In this document: piece after piece, positions 46,564 through 57,600 of the stretch
Position numbering within the stretch: position 1 is the first letter of the stretch
Layout of the letters: each line of letters begins with the position of its first letter
From: Pandoraea terrae
GTDB lineage: Bacteria; Pseudomonadota; Gammaproteobacteria; Burkholderiales; Burkholderiaceae
DNA: 64,000 nucleotides
Reading direction: 5' to 3'
Assembly: GCF_902459695.1 (NCBI RefSeq)
Contig: NZ_CABPRZ010000001.1
Span: forward strand, 186,001-250,000
Notes under the pieces: model-generated
The model's input: only the letters and a program-made list of their open reading frames with translations
Database searches by the model: none
What the model was told of the DNA's origin: nothing
Translations under genes and position numbers: made by a program

Positions 46564-47537
46564 CACAAGAGATCGGGGGAGACTTCAGCCAGCGAAGCGG
46601 CGAACATGGCGAGCGCGCCGCCCAGCACCAGCCAGAGCCACAACGCACGTGACACCAGGTGCCACGCCGCCGCGATATGCGCGCCGGACGGGACTGCGCC
46701 GCAGCCGAGCGGCGGACGCGCCTCCCATTCGCCATCGTAGCGTGCGGGGCCGCCGAGCAGCACGCCGAGGCTGCCCGCGCCGGCGGCCATCACCGGGCCG
46801 GCGTTGGGGCTCGACCATGCGGGCGCCTGTGCCCGCCAGCATTGCAATGCGTCGCGCGTGTTGCCGAGCAGAGCGTAGCTGAGCGCCGTCAATCGCGCCG
46901 GAATCCAGTTCAGAACGTCGTCGATACGCGCCGCCGGCCGTCCGAAATACAGGAACTGCGGCGTACGGTAGCCCCACATCGCATCGAGCGTGTTGGCAAG
47001 CCGGAACAGTACGACACCTGGCGCGCCTGCCACGGCAAACCAGAAGAGTGCGCCGAAGATGGCGTCGTTGCCGTTCTCCAGCGTCGATTCGATGGCCGCC
47101 CGTGCCAGTGCTTCGGGCGCCGCATCGTCGGTGTCGCGCGAAACGATGCGGGCGGTCAATGCGCGCGCGTGCCCCAGGTCGCCGGCGGCGAGCGCGCGGC
47201 CGATCGGCATCACGTGATCGCGCAGGCTGCGCGCGCCGAGCGCCATGTAGAGGGCCAGCGCCTGCCATACCACGCCGAGCCAGCCCGGCAGAAATGTGAG
47301 CGCGAGGGCGGCGAGCGTCAGCGGCGCGAGCAACAGCAGCCAGGCCCACATGCCGCGCGCCATGGCCGTGCGCGCGGGCGTCGCAAGGTCCTGGTTGAGC
47401 CACGCCTCGACGCCGTTGGCAAACTTGCCGAAGCCGACGAGCGGATGCCAGCGGCGCGGCTCGCCAAGCCAGGCGTCGAGCATCACGCCGAGCAGGGCGG
47501 CGAGCCAGAGCGCCTGCGGGGAGATTCCGGTCAGCAT
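46563..47537 (-). CDS. cbiB: adenosylcobinamide-phosphate synthase
   Basis: 324 residues, polytopic membrane protein. It couples aminopropanol (phosphate) to adenosylcobyric acid. Markers: [21 protein letters not shown] at the N-terminus, [39 protein letters not shown] and [29 protein letters not shown]-type segment. The stop overlaps the cobD start. It lies between cobU and cobD on the same strand. Confidence 0.95.
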   Translation of the reverse strand: MLTGISPQALWLAALLGVMLDAWLGEPRRWHPLVGFGKFANGVEAWLNQDLATPARTAMARGMWAWLLLLAPLTLAALALTFLPGWLGVVWQALALYMALGARSLRDHVMPIGRALAAGDLGHARALTARIVSRDTDDAAPEALARAAIESTLENGNDAIFGALFWFAVAGAPGVVLFRLANTLDAMWGYRTPQFLYFGRPAARIDDVLNWIPARLTALSYALLGNTRDALQCWRAQAPAWSSPNAGPVMAAGAGSLGVLLGGPARYDGEWEARPPLGCGAVPSGAHIAAAWHLVSRALWLWLVLGGALAMFAASLAEVSPDLL

Positions 47538-47548
47538 CGGTGCGCGCC

Positions 47549-48100
47549 TCAGCCTTTCACAGCCATCGGCAGACCGGCCACGACAAAGCGTACGCGATCA
47601 CTTACGGCGGCGATACGCTGATTGAGACGGCCGAGTTCGTCGACATACCGGCGCGTGAGTGCGCCCATCGGAATCACGCCCATGCCGATCTCGTTGCTGA
47701 CGACGACGCGTTGGCCCGGTGCGGTGGCGAGCGCCGTTTCGAGCTGCGCGCACGCGGCGAGCCACGGACCGTCGTCGAACGGCGTATCGTCGCGCGCGCC
47801 GGGCGGGCACAGCCAGCCGGCCAGCCACAACGGCAGGCAATCGACGATCACGCAATGATCGGGGCGGGCGGCATGGGCGATCGCGCCCGCCAGGTCGAGA
47901 CCGGCTTCGACGGTTGTCCAATGCGCCGGGCGACGCGCGCGGTGGTGCGCGATGCGTTCGCGCATTTCGCGCTCGCCGGTGTCCAGTGCCGTGGCGATGT
48001 AGGTGACGGGCAGGGCGCTGTCGTGCGCGAGCTGTTCTGCGAACGCGCTCTTGCCCGAGCGCGCGCCGCCGAGCACGAAGGTCAGATTGTGGGAACTCAT
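47549..48100 (-). CDS. cobU: adenosylcobinamide kinase / guanylyltransferase
   Basis: 183 residues. CobU phosphorylates adenosylcobinamide and attaches GMP. The P-loop is LGGARSGKS, and the guanylylated histidine region is [32 protein letters not shown] and [15 protein letters not shown] also match. The start at [12 protein letters not shown] is only 39 bases from the divergent cobQ start. No ribosome site precedes it; TACAAT on the minus strand (48108-48113) ends eight bases before the ATG, suggesting a leaderless mRNA. Confidence 0.95.
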   Translation of the reverse strand: MSSHNLTFVLGGARSGKSAFAEQLAHDSALPVTYIATALDTGEREMRERIAHHRARRPAHWTTVEAGLDLAGAIAHAARPDHCVIVDCLPLWLAGWLCPPGARDDTPFDDGPWLAACAQLETALATAPGQRVVVSNEIGMGVIPMGALTRRYVDELGRLNQRIAAVSDRVRFVVAGLPMAVKG

Positions 48101-48107
48101 GGGCGAT

Positions 48108-48133
48108 ATTGTAATGGCGAGCGGTGCGATAAT
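48108..48133. promoter_or_regulatory. divergent -10 elements between cobU and cobQ
   Basis: TACAAT on the minus strand (48108-48113) and GATAAT on the plus strand (48128-48133) each end 6-8 bases from the respective start codon in the 39-base gap. Neither gene has a Shine-Dalgarno sequence, so both mRNAs may start at the AUG. -35 matches are poor. Confidence 0.35.
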
Positions 48134-48139
48134 CCGCGC

Positions 48140-49795
48140 ATGAGTGAAATCCCTGTGACGAACGACCTGACGGCAAGCTCGCCGGACACCCCTGCCTCGC
48201 GCGCCGATGCGGCGACGCGCGCGCGCTCGCTGACGCGTCGGTCCGAATCGCCGGACGCCGCCCTTGCACGGGTGCCGCCGCGCGGCACGTTGATGATTCA
48301 GGGGACGTCGTCGGACGCCGGCAAGAGTACGGTCGTGGCGGCGCTGTGCCGGCTGTTGCGTCGCGATGGCGTGCGCGTTGCGCCGTTCAAGCCGCAGAAC
48401 ATGGCGCTCAACAGCGCCGTAACGGCCGACGGCGGGGAGATCGGCCGTGCGCAGGCCTTGCAGGCGCAGGCGGCCGGCATTGCGCCGCATACCGACATGA
48501 ATCCGGTGCTGCTCAAGCCGAGCAGCGATCGCGGCGCACAGGTCATCATCGGGGGGCATGTCGTCGCCGATCTCGACGCGCGCGCCTATCATGCGTACAA
48601 GCCGCGCGCGATGTCCGCGGTGCTTGCCGCCTACGGGCGGCTGCGCGAATCGTATGACGCAGTGATCGTAGAAGGCGCGGGCAGTCCTGCGGAAGTCAAC
48701 TTGCGCGCGCGCGATATCGCCAACATGGGCTTTGCCGAGGCAGTCGACTGCCCGGTCGTGCTGGTGGCCGACATCGAGCGCGGCGGCGTGTTCGCACAAT
48801 TGATCGGCACGCTGGCGTGCCTGTCCGACAGCGAACGCGCACGCATTCGCGGATTCATCATCAATCGTTTTCGCGGCGATCCGGCCTTGCTGGACAGCGG
48901 TCTCGAATGGATCGAGGCGCGCACCGGCGTGCCGGTGCTAGGGGTCTTGCCGTATCTGCACGGACTCCATCTCGACGGCGAAGACATGTTGCCGGCGCAA
49001 CGGCACGCCGGCGCGACGACCCACGAGCGCTTGCGTGTCGTCGTGCCGGCGTTGCCGCGGATCAGCAACCATACCGACTTCGACGCCCTGCGCGCCCACC
49101 CGCAGGTCGATTTCCAGTATGCCGGCGGCGGTTTGCCGTTGCCGCCGGCCGATCTCGTCATCCTGCCCGGCAGCAAGCACGTGCGCGCGGATCTCGCGTG
49201 GCTGCGGGCGCAAGGCTGGGAGCCGGCGTTGCGGCGCCACCTGCGCTACGGCGGCAAGGTGCTCGGCATTTGCGGCGGCTTCCAGATGCTGGGCAAGACC
49301 ATCCGCGATCCGCTCGGCCTCGAAGGCGATGCGGGCATGACGGCGGGGCTGGGGTTCCTCGACTTCGACACGATGATGGCGCCGCAGAAGCAATTGCGGG
49401 TTGTCAGCGGTCATCTGTCGCCGGCGGTGGCAGGATCGGCGCCGTCAACCGGCGCCGAAGCCTCCGGCTCGGGTGCGGTCGTGCGTGGCTACGAAATCCA
49501 TATGGGCGTCACGCAAGGCGCAGCCCTGCAGCGCCCGTCCGTCCATCTCGAGGCGGCATCGGGCGCGCCTGCGCGCCCGGACGGTGCAGTATCGGACGAT
49601 GGCGACGTCATGGGCACGTATCTGCACGGCCTGTTCGATACCCCCGACGCATGCGCGGCGATATTGTCGTGGGCCGGACTCGCCCATGCCCAACCTCAGG
49701 ACTACGATGCGCTGCGCGAGGCGTCGCTCGAGCGGCTCGCCGACAGCGTCGCCGCCCATCTGGACCTGCCGCGCCTGTGGGCCTGCCTGCGCTGA
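48140..49795 (+). CDS. cobQ: cobyric acid synthase
   Basis: 551 residues. CobQ amidates four side chains of adenosylcobyrinic acid a,c-diamide using glutamine and ATP. The N-terminal dethiobiotin-synthetase-like domain has [24 protein letters not shown], and the C-terminal triad glutamine amidotransferase domain has [11 protein letters not shown] and [14 protein letters not shown] with its Cys. About 50 Arg/Ala-rich residues precede the usual N-terminus; ATG 48293 would give the normal 500-residue form, but neither start has a ribosome site. It converges with panD with six bases between the stops. Confidence 0.95.
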   Translation: MSEIPVTNDLTASSPDTPASRADAATRARSLTRRSESPDAALARVPPRGTLMIQGTSSDAGKSTVVAALCRLLRRDGVRVAPFKPQNMALNSAVTADGGEIGRAQALQAQAAGIAPHTDMNPVLLKPSSDRGAQVIIGGHVVADLDARAYHAYKPRAMSAVLAAYGRLRESYDAVIVEGAGSPAEVNLRARDIANMGFAEAVDCPVVLVADIERGGVFAQLIGTLACLSDSERARIRGFIINRFRGDPALLDSGLEWIEARTGVPVLGVLPYLHGLHLDGEDMLPAQRHAGATTHERLRVVVPALPRISNHTDFDALRAHPQVDFQYAGGGLPLPPADLVILPGSKHVRADLAWLRAQGWEPALRRHLRYGGKVLGICGGFQMLGKTIRDPLGLEGDAGMTAGLGFLDFDTMMAPQKQLRVVSGHLSPAVAGSAPSTGAEASGSGAVVRGYEIHMGVTQGAALQRPSVHLEAASGAPARPDGAVSDDGDVMGTYLHGLFDTPDACAAILSWAGLAHAQPQDYDALREASLERLADSVAAHLDLPRLWACLR

Positions 49796-49801
49796 AGCCC
49801 C

Positions 49802-50209
49802 TTACCTGGCGAAGGCGCGGGTCTCTTCCCAGGCTTGCAGCGGCACGTGGTCGCGCTCGCTCTTCTGCACATTCTTTTCGTCGACGAACACCAGCTTCGG
49901 CTTGAAACCGGCTTGCACGTCTTCTTCCTTCACCGAAGCGTACGAGACGATGATGATGATATCGCCCAGTTGCGCGCGGCGCGCGGCGGCGCCGTTGAGC
50001 GAGATCATGCCGCTGCCGCGCTCGCCGCGGATGGCGTAGGTCGTGAAACGTTCGCCGTTGTTGACGTTGAAGATGTCGATCTGCTCGTTCTCGACGAGGC
50101 CCGACGCTTCGAGCAGGTTTTCGTCGATGGCGCACGACCCTTCGTAATGGAGTTCGCAATGCGTCACGGTGGCGCGGTGAATCTTCGACTTGAGCATGGT
50201 GCGGTACAT
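49802..50209 (-). CDS. panD: aspartate 1-decarboxylase
   Basis: 135 residues, slightly longer than the usual 126. PanD makes beta-alanine from aspartate through a pyruvoyl group formed by self-cleavage before Ser25, in [31 protein letters not shown] and [15 protein letters not shown] also match. The start at [20 protein letters not shown] fits E. coli. A purine-rich AGAGAAGAGG precedes it. It supplies beta-alanine to PanC, encoded by the gene upstream. Confidence 0.97.
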   Translation of the reverse strand: MYRTMLKSKIHRATVTHCELHYEGSCAIDENLLEASGLVENEQIDIFNVNNGERFTTYAIRGERGSGMISLNGAAARRAQLGDIIIIVSYASVKEEDVQAGFKPKLVFVDEKNVQKSERDHVPLQAWEETRAFAR

Positions 50210-50292
50210 AACGGCCTCTTCTCTTGCTGTCACGCGGTGTTGCGTAAAAAGGGGAAAGACGACGGCCGCGCCACGCGCGTCCGCCGCGGATA

Positions 50293-51348
<1,056 letters not shown>

Positions 51349-52446
51349 CTAGTTGGGCAGGTAGGTCAGGCGCACGTAAATCGGGGCGAAGGGCTCGGCC
51401 TGGGTGATTTCCAGCAGCGATTCGCGCGACAGTTCGAGCATCGCAATGAAATTGACGACGACAAGCGGCACGCCGCGGGATACGTCGAACAATTCCGTGA
51501 ATTCCATGAAGCGCTGGCCCTGCAGGCGGCGCAGGATCTGGCTCATGTGCTCGCGAACGGACAGTTCCTCACGCGAAATCTTGTGGTGTTGCACCAACTT
51601 GGCGCGGCGCAGGACGTCGGCCCAGGCGGCGCGCAGGTCGTCCGCATCGACGTCGGGAAAGCGCGGTTGCAGGCTTTGTTCGATGTACACCTGCGTGCGC
51701 AGGAAGTCGCGGCCCAGCACCGGCAGCGTGTCGAGCTTCTGCGCCGCGAGCTTCATCTGCTCGTATTCGAGCAGGCGGCGCACGAGTTCGGCGCGCGGAT
51801 CCTCGGCTTCCTCGCCGGTGTCGGCTTTCTTGACCGGCAGCAGCATGCGCGACTTGATCTCGATGAGCATCGCGGCCATCAACAGATATTCCGATGCGAG
51901 CTCGAGGTTGGTGCGACGAATCTGCTCGACGTAGAGCAGATACTGCTTCGTGACCTGCGCCATCGGAATGTCGAGGACGTTGAAGTTCTGCTTGCGGATC
52001 AGGTACAGCAGCAAGTCCAGGGGGCCTTCGAACGCCTCGAGAAAGATTTCGAGCGCGTCGGGCGGAATGTACAGATCGGTCGGCAGCGCGAACAGCGGCT
52101 CGCCGTACAGGCGCGCGCGGGCCACGCCGTCGACGACGTCCGGCGTGCTGTCGTGGCCGTCGGTGAGGGCGTGCAGTTCGGCGCGAGGCGGCGTCGCGCC
52201 GTTCTGCGCGGCATGGCCGGGTGCACCGGCGTGCGCCACCACGGCCGCGTGCGCGCTGGCGCCGGCCGGGGCTTCGATCGTTATCGCGTCATCGAGGCCA
52301 GTGGGCACGGCATCCGGCGTGTCCGTATCCGGACCCGGTGCGGGCGGTGCGGCGGCATCCGGCGGCATTTCCGTCGGCTCGACCGGCGATTCTTCGGGCG
52401 TGGCGATGCTCACGTCGATGTGATTTTGGGAAAATTCTGGCCGCAC
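51349..52446 (-). CDS. scpA: segregation and condensation protein A
   Basis: About 365 residues. ScpA is the kleisin that bridges SMC and ScpB in the condensin complex. FEGPLDLLLYLIRKQNFNVLDIPMAQVTKQYLLYVE is the hallmark, followed by ASEYLLMAAMLIEIKSRMLLP and a C-terminal winged helix (VVVNFIAMLELSRE). The first 110 residues are a Pro/Ala/Asp-rich, low-complexity extension. No ATG opens the frame: GTG 52446 or TTG 52449 start the full form, and GTG 52413 is a further choice. scpB is not nearby. Confidence 0.9.
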   Translation of the reverse strand: MRPEFSQNHIDVSIATPEESPVEPTEMPPDAAAPPAPGPDTDTPDAVPTGLDDAITIEAPAGASAHAAVVAHAGAPGHAAQNGATPPRAELHALTDGHDSTPDVVDGVARARLYGEPLFALPTDLYIPPDALEIFLEAFEGPLDLLLYLIRKQNFNVLDIPMAQVTKQYLLYVEQIRRTNLELASEYLLMAAMLIEIKSRMLLPVKKADTGEEAEDPRAELVRRLLEYEQMKLAAQKLDTLPVLGRDFLRTQVYIEQSLQPRFPDVDADDLRAAWADVLRRAKLVQHHKISREELSVREHMSQILRRLQGQRFMEFTELFDVSRGVPLVVVNFIAMLELSRESLLEITQAEPFAPIYVRLTYLPN

Positions 52447-52467
52447 CAAATGGGCGGATGCCCGGTC

Positions 52468-52650
52468 TTATTCGCCCTGATAGACGTACGGTTGTTGCTG
52501 AACGCGCGACTGGGCGGCGCGGGCGCGCTCGTCCAGGTCGATCGGTGCCTTGTCCCAAAGGAGGGCGCGGCCCTGGCGCTGTTCGGCTTCGAGTGTCGGT
52601 TTTTCAACCTTGAGTTGCTTGATGAATTGCGTGATGTCTGACTCGTACAT
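52468..52650 (-). CDS. DUF3460 family small protein
   Basis: 60 residues, MYESDITQFIKQLKVEK to the tail QQQPYVYQGE, with the LLWDKAPIDLDE segment typical of DUF3460. The family is found in Betaproteobacteria next to scpA, and its function is unknown. The start at 52650 is the Met before YESDITQF. It is probably cotranscribed with scpA 21 bases downstream. Confidence 0.88.
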   Translation of the reverse strand: MYESDITQFIKQLKVEKPTLEAEQRQGRALLWDKAPIDLDERARAAQSRVQQQPYVYQGE

Positions 52651-52847
52651 GATTGTTGTGCTTAAAAAATGGGCGGAGCAGCCGAATGGGTAGCCAACAC
52701 TGCCGAACGAGGGCGATTTTACCGCAAACGGCCGACACTTCCCGCGAATTGCTGAACCGGCTGCGGGGATATGGTCAAATACGCCTCGCGGGCGTTGGAA
52801 TCGTACGTTCCCCTCAGCATTATGCAGCTTCCACGAAAGGGACAGGT

Positions 52848-54629
52848 TTGACGACAGCATTCGACACATCTCCCCGCCAACGCAGTGGCCGCCACATGGC
52901 TGCCTGCGCGTTGACGGCACTTCTCGCGTGGCTGGGGCTGGCGACGACGCCCGCACAGGCCGAGTATCGCGTCCAGGTCGAAGCGCCGCGGGCACTGGCG
53001 ACAATCCTCAGGACGCACCTCGATCTGGTGCGCTTTGCCGGCCGCGACGACATCGGCGACGCGCAGTTCGAACACCTCGTGACGACCGCCGGCGAGCAGG
53101 TGCAGGAACTGGTGTCGACGGAGGGGTACTTCTCGCCGGTCACGAACGTGGACGTCAAGACCGATAACGGTAAGCGCACCGTCCGGGTGACGGTCGACCC
53201 GGGACCGCGCACGCACATCGAAGGGGTCGACCTCGAATTCACCGGAGCGGTCGCGTCGGAGGATCCGCAGCGCGTCGCCCAACTCAAGAATGCGTGGGGA
53301 TTGCCGGCGGGTGAGCCGTTTCGCCAGGAAGACTGGGACAAGGCGAAAAGCGAGACGCTGTTCCGGTTGGGCCAGAAGCGCTATCACGCCGCGCGCATGC
53401 GGTTTTCGCGCGCCGTCGTCGATGCGGATCATCAGCAGGCGACGTTGTCGGCCGCGTACGACAGCGGGCCGCCGTTTACACTCGGGCCGCTGGTCATTAC
53501 CGGGACCAAACGCTATCCCGAGCAGATCATCCGCAACGTCAATCCGCTGCATGAGGGCGAGGCGTTCGATGGCGACCGTCTGCAGGAATTGCAGCGCCAG
53601 ATCCAGAACACGCCGTATTTCTCCAACGTGGTCATTGGCGTGACGCAAGACCCGGCGAAGGCCAGCGGTGCGCCGGTCGAAGTCAAGGTCAGTGAATTCC
53701 CGGCGCAGCGCGTGCAAAGCGGCGTCGGTTATACGACCGACACGGGCGCCAGCGTGCAGGGGCGTTATTCCTACTACAACGTGTTCGATCGCGCGTGGGT
53801 CTTCGACACGCAGGCGCGCATCGAACAGAAACGTCAGACCGGCTATGCCGAACTCGCCATGCCGCCGGACCCCGGCGCTTATGTGAACAGTTTGCGCACG
53901 TCGTTCGACCGCACCGATCTGAATGGGCTCGACAAGCGAAGCCTGCAAGTCGGTGTCAAGCGCGCGCGAACACGCGAGTTCTATGATTGGAGTTATGCGC
54001 TTGACTTCTACCGCGACGATGAACGGCCGGCCACCGGCGAACGCTTCCTGAACCGCGCCATGGTGCCAAGCTTTTCCTGGACACGCCGCAACGTGGACGA
54101 CCTCATCTTTCCCCGCAAGGGCAACATCATCAACGCGCAGATCGGCGCGGCGGTGCAGGGCGCGATGACGGATCAGACGTTCGGGCGCGTCTACGGACGC
54201 ATCCGGCAATATTTCCCGGTGGGGCAGCGCGACATCGTCATCGCCCGCCTCGAACTGGGCGCGGTCATCACGAACGGGAGCGACCAGCGTATTCCGGCTT
54301 CGCTCCTGTATGCTGCCGGCGGATCGGGGTCGATTCGCGGCTATACGTACCAGAGCATCGGCATCGTGCGCGGCGGCACCACATTTCCGACCAAGTACTT
54401 GGGCACCGCAAGCGCCGAATACCAGCATTGGCTCACGCGCGAATGGGGCGGCGCCGTGTTCTGGGACACCGGCACGGCCACGGACGGCCTGAACAAGGGG
54501 CCGATATACAACGGCGTCGGTGTCGGCGTTCGCTGGCGAAGTCCCGTCGGGCCCGTCAATGTCGATCTGGCCTACGGCGCGCGCAACAAGCAGTTCCGTC
54601 CGTCGATCTCGCTCGGGGTGGCCTTCTGA
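52848..54629 (+). CDS. tamA: autotransporter assembly factor TamA
   Basis: About 593 residues of the Omp85 family. A signal peptide (TALLAWLGLATTPAQA) is followed by POTRA domains (about 45-260) and a 16-stranded barrel with AGGSGSIRGYTYQ (the RGY motif of lid loop 6) and a C-terminal strand ending SLGVAF. TamA inserts outer membrane proteins and supports lipid transport with TamB. The TTG start at 52848 has a GGGACAGG site and leaves basic residues before the signal; ATG 52896 is the alternative. The stop overlaps tamB by one base. Confidence 0.92.
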   Translation: MTTAFDTSPRQRSGRHMAACALTALLAWLGLATTPAQAEYRVQVEAPRALATILRTHLDLVRFAGRDDIGDAQFEHLVTTAGEQVQELVSTEGYFSPVTNVDVKTDNGKRTVRVTVDPGPRTHIEGVDLEFTGAVASEDPQRVAQLKNAWGLPAGEPFRQEDWDKAKSETLFRLGQKRYHAARMRFSRAVVDADHQQATLSAAYDSGPPFTLGPLVITGTKRYPEQIIRNVNPLHEGEAFDGDRLQELQRQIQNTPYFSNVVIGVTQDPAKASGAPVEVKVSEFPAQRVQSGVGYTTDTGASVQGRYSYYNVFDRAWVFDTQARIEQKRQTGYAELAMPPDPGAYVNSLRTSFDRTDLNGLDKRSLQVGVKRARTREFYDWSYALDFYRDDERPATGERFLNRAMVPSFSWTRRNVDDLIFPRKGNIINAQIGAAVQGAMTDQTFGRVYGRIRQYFPVGQRDIVIARLELGAVITNGSDQRIPASLLYAAGGSGSIRGYTYQSIGIVRGGTTFPTKYLGTASAEYQHWLTREWGGAVFWDTGTATDGLNKGPIYNGVGVGVRWRSPVGPVNVDLAYGARNKQFRPSISLGVAF

Positions 54630-57600
54630 TGACGCGCGACGCCACCCCGCCGCCCACGCCGCCCACGCCGCCCACGCCGCCCCGTCGCCCGCACCGCTGG
54701 GGGCGTTGGTTCGCCGGGACCGTCGTCGCGCCGCTGCTGATCGTGGCGTTGGCCGCGGCGTTGCTCGGCTGGGCGCTGACGAATGAACGCGGCAGCCGCT
54801 GGCTCTGGCAAACGGCCGTTTCCGTGATGGACGGTAAGCTCACTGGCGAATGGCGCGGCGGCACCTTCGCGCACGGCATTCGTGTGGATGACGTGCGCTA
54901 TCTCGACGGCGCGACGCGCATTACGGTGAGTCATCTCGACGGCCGTTGGCAGCTTGGCATGCAGCCGTGGCATCTGAACGTCGATCGTCTGCACGCGGGC
55001 GACGTCGAGATCGTGCTGCCCCCGTCGCCGCCAACCACTACGCCGACCAAATTGCCCGAAAGCCTGACGCTACCCCTGGGACTCACGCTCGGCGACATCC
55101 GCGTGACCAAGCTCACGCTCCACACCCCCGACCTGGTGTTGCAGGACGTGCGCTTGTCGGGCCGCAGCGATGGCCGCGACCACACGCTGTTGCTCGATCG
55201 TGTGGCGACGCCTTACGGCGACGTCAACGCGAACCTGAAACTGTCGGGTTTGCGCCCGTTCGTGCTGGGTGGCGATCTGGGCTTGCGCGGCACGGCTGGC
55301 AAGATGCCGGTGCAGGTGCAGGCGCGGCTGACCGGTTCGCTCGAGGCGCTCGGCGTCACGCTCGACGCCACCGGCGAGAAACTGAATGGGCATGCCGTGG
55401 TGGATGCAGCGCCGTTCGCCGAGGTCCCGCTCAAGCGCGCACAGATTTCCGTCGACCATTTGAATCCGCGCGAGTTTGCGCCGTCGGCGCCGATCGCGGA
55501 TGTGTCGGTGCAGGCCGATTTGCGCCCCGTGCCGGACGCCGCCACCTTCCGCGTCAGTGGTCCATTGACCGTGATCAATGCCGCGCCCGGGGCGATCGAT
55601 GCCGCACGCGTGCCGGTGTCCTCATTGCGCGCCCAGGTCGAACTCGACGCGCAGCGGCAGGCGTTGGCGTCGCTCGATGTGCGTTTGGCCCGGCGCGCGG
55701 TGCTCACGGGCAGCGGGGAAGTGCGCCGGGTGGCGGTCAAGAACGCGGCGTCGGGAGAGGCCACCGAGGCCATGGCCGGGGCCTTTGCGCTCGCCGTGCG
55801 CGATCTGGATCTGCGCGAACTCCACGGCAAGCTGCCGGCGACGGCGCTGGCGGGGCCGCTCGACGTGACGCTCGACGCCAGCGGTCAGCGGATCGTGATG
55901 GATTGGCGCGACGCCGCCCGCCGCATGCGCGCCGACGTCACGCTGAATGCGGATGGCACGACGATCCACGCGCTGTCGCTCGATGCCGGCGCCGGGCAGG
56001 TGGCTGCCACGGGCTCGCTCGGGAACGGCGAGAAAGGTCCGTATCGTGCGCAAATCGAGCTCACACGCTTCGATCCGGCGGCGTGGTACGACCTCTACGG
56101 CCCGCAAAAGAAGGGGGCGAAGTTGCCGCTGGCAAGCGTCACGGGGCAGCTCGACGCGGAAGGCGAATTACGGCCCGAATTGCGCCTGGCGCTGAAATTC
56201 GCGCTGCACGACAGCGCGTACGCCAATTTGCCGATGAGCGGCGGGGGCATGCTGCGCCTGGCCGGTTCGCGCATGATGCCAAGCGACGCCAGCCTGCTCG
56301 TCGCGGGCAACCGCGTGGTCCTGAAGGGCAGTTTCGGTGCGGCGGGGGACAAGTTGTCGGTCAATGTTGACGCGCCCGCGCTCGACAAACTGGGCTTCGG
56401 TCTGTCGGGCCTGCTCAAGCTCGATGGGCAATTGGCAGGCACGATCGAACGGCCGACGGCCGTCGCGAACGTGCGGGCGGAAAGTCTGGCGTTCGGCGAG
56501 CAGAAGCTGGCGCATCTGAGCGGCAAGCTCGATATCAGCGGCGGGCTGCATGGCCAGCCCCAGGACCGGCTCAACGCAACGCTCGACGGTACCGGATTCT
56601 CCAGCCCGGCCGTCACGCTGGATCGCGTGAACGTCGCGCTGGCCGGCACGCGCGGCGCGCACACGCTCAAGTTGCTTGCGCACGGAAAGGTGCGGCAGGC
56701 GGCGCTCGGGGTGTCCGTCGCGGCGGCGGGCGCCATGACGGACACCCGTGCCGGCGTCGGCTGGCGGGGCACCGTGCAAACGTTGGAGAACAGCGGCTCG
56801 GCCCGTTTGCACCTGGCTGCGCCGTGGCAGGTCGAGGCCTCGGGCGAGCACATTCATCTGGGCGCGGCGACGTTGACGACGGCCGCCGGCACGCTCGTCC
56901 TCGCAAACTTTGACTACGGCGCGGGCCAGATGCGGTCCGCAGGTGCGTTGCAGGCGCTCGACGTCGGGCAGATCCTGAGTGTCGTGGGCACGCTGACGGG
57001 CGAGACGCCGAGCGTCGCGAGCGATCTCGTGCTGGACGGCCGCTGGAATGTGCAGTTGGGCCAGCGTGCCGACGGCTTCGTCGAAGTCGTTCGGCGCAGC
57101 GGCGATGTTTCGCTGCCGCGCGGCGGCGTGAACCCGCACGTCAATGTGACGGTCACCGGCATTCCCGGGCTGACCACGGAGCGCGGCGCGATCTCGCGCA
57201 TTGCGCTGGGACTGTCGGATCTCAAGGCCCGCCTTGAACTGTCCGGCAATACGGCGAAGGCGACCGTGCGGGCTGCGTCGGGACTGGCAGGCACGCTCGA
57301 TGCGGACGCCGCGACGACCCTCAAGCTCGACAATGGCCTGCCGCGCGTGCCCGATGACGCGCCGCTGTCGGGGCGGATCGCGATGGCGGTACCGGACCTG
57401 TCGAAGCTCGGGACGCTCGCGGGCGCGCAGTATGCATTCAAGGGCCGCGCGAAGCTGCAAATGACGTTGGCGGGAACGGTCGGGCGGCCGCGGCCCACCG
57501 GGGAACTGACTGGGGACGGGCTGTCCGTCGCGATGTTCGATACGGGCATCGGTCTGAACGACGGCCGCGTGCGCGTGGCGCTCTCGCCCGATGCGATCGA

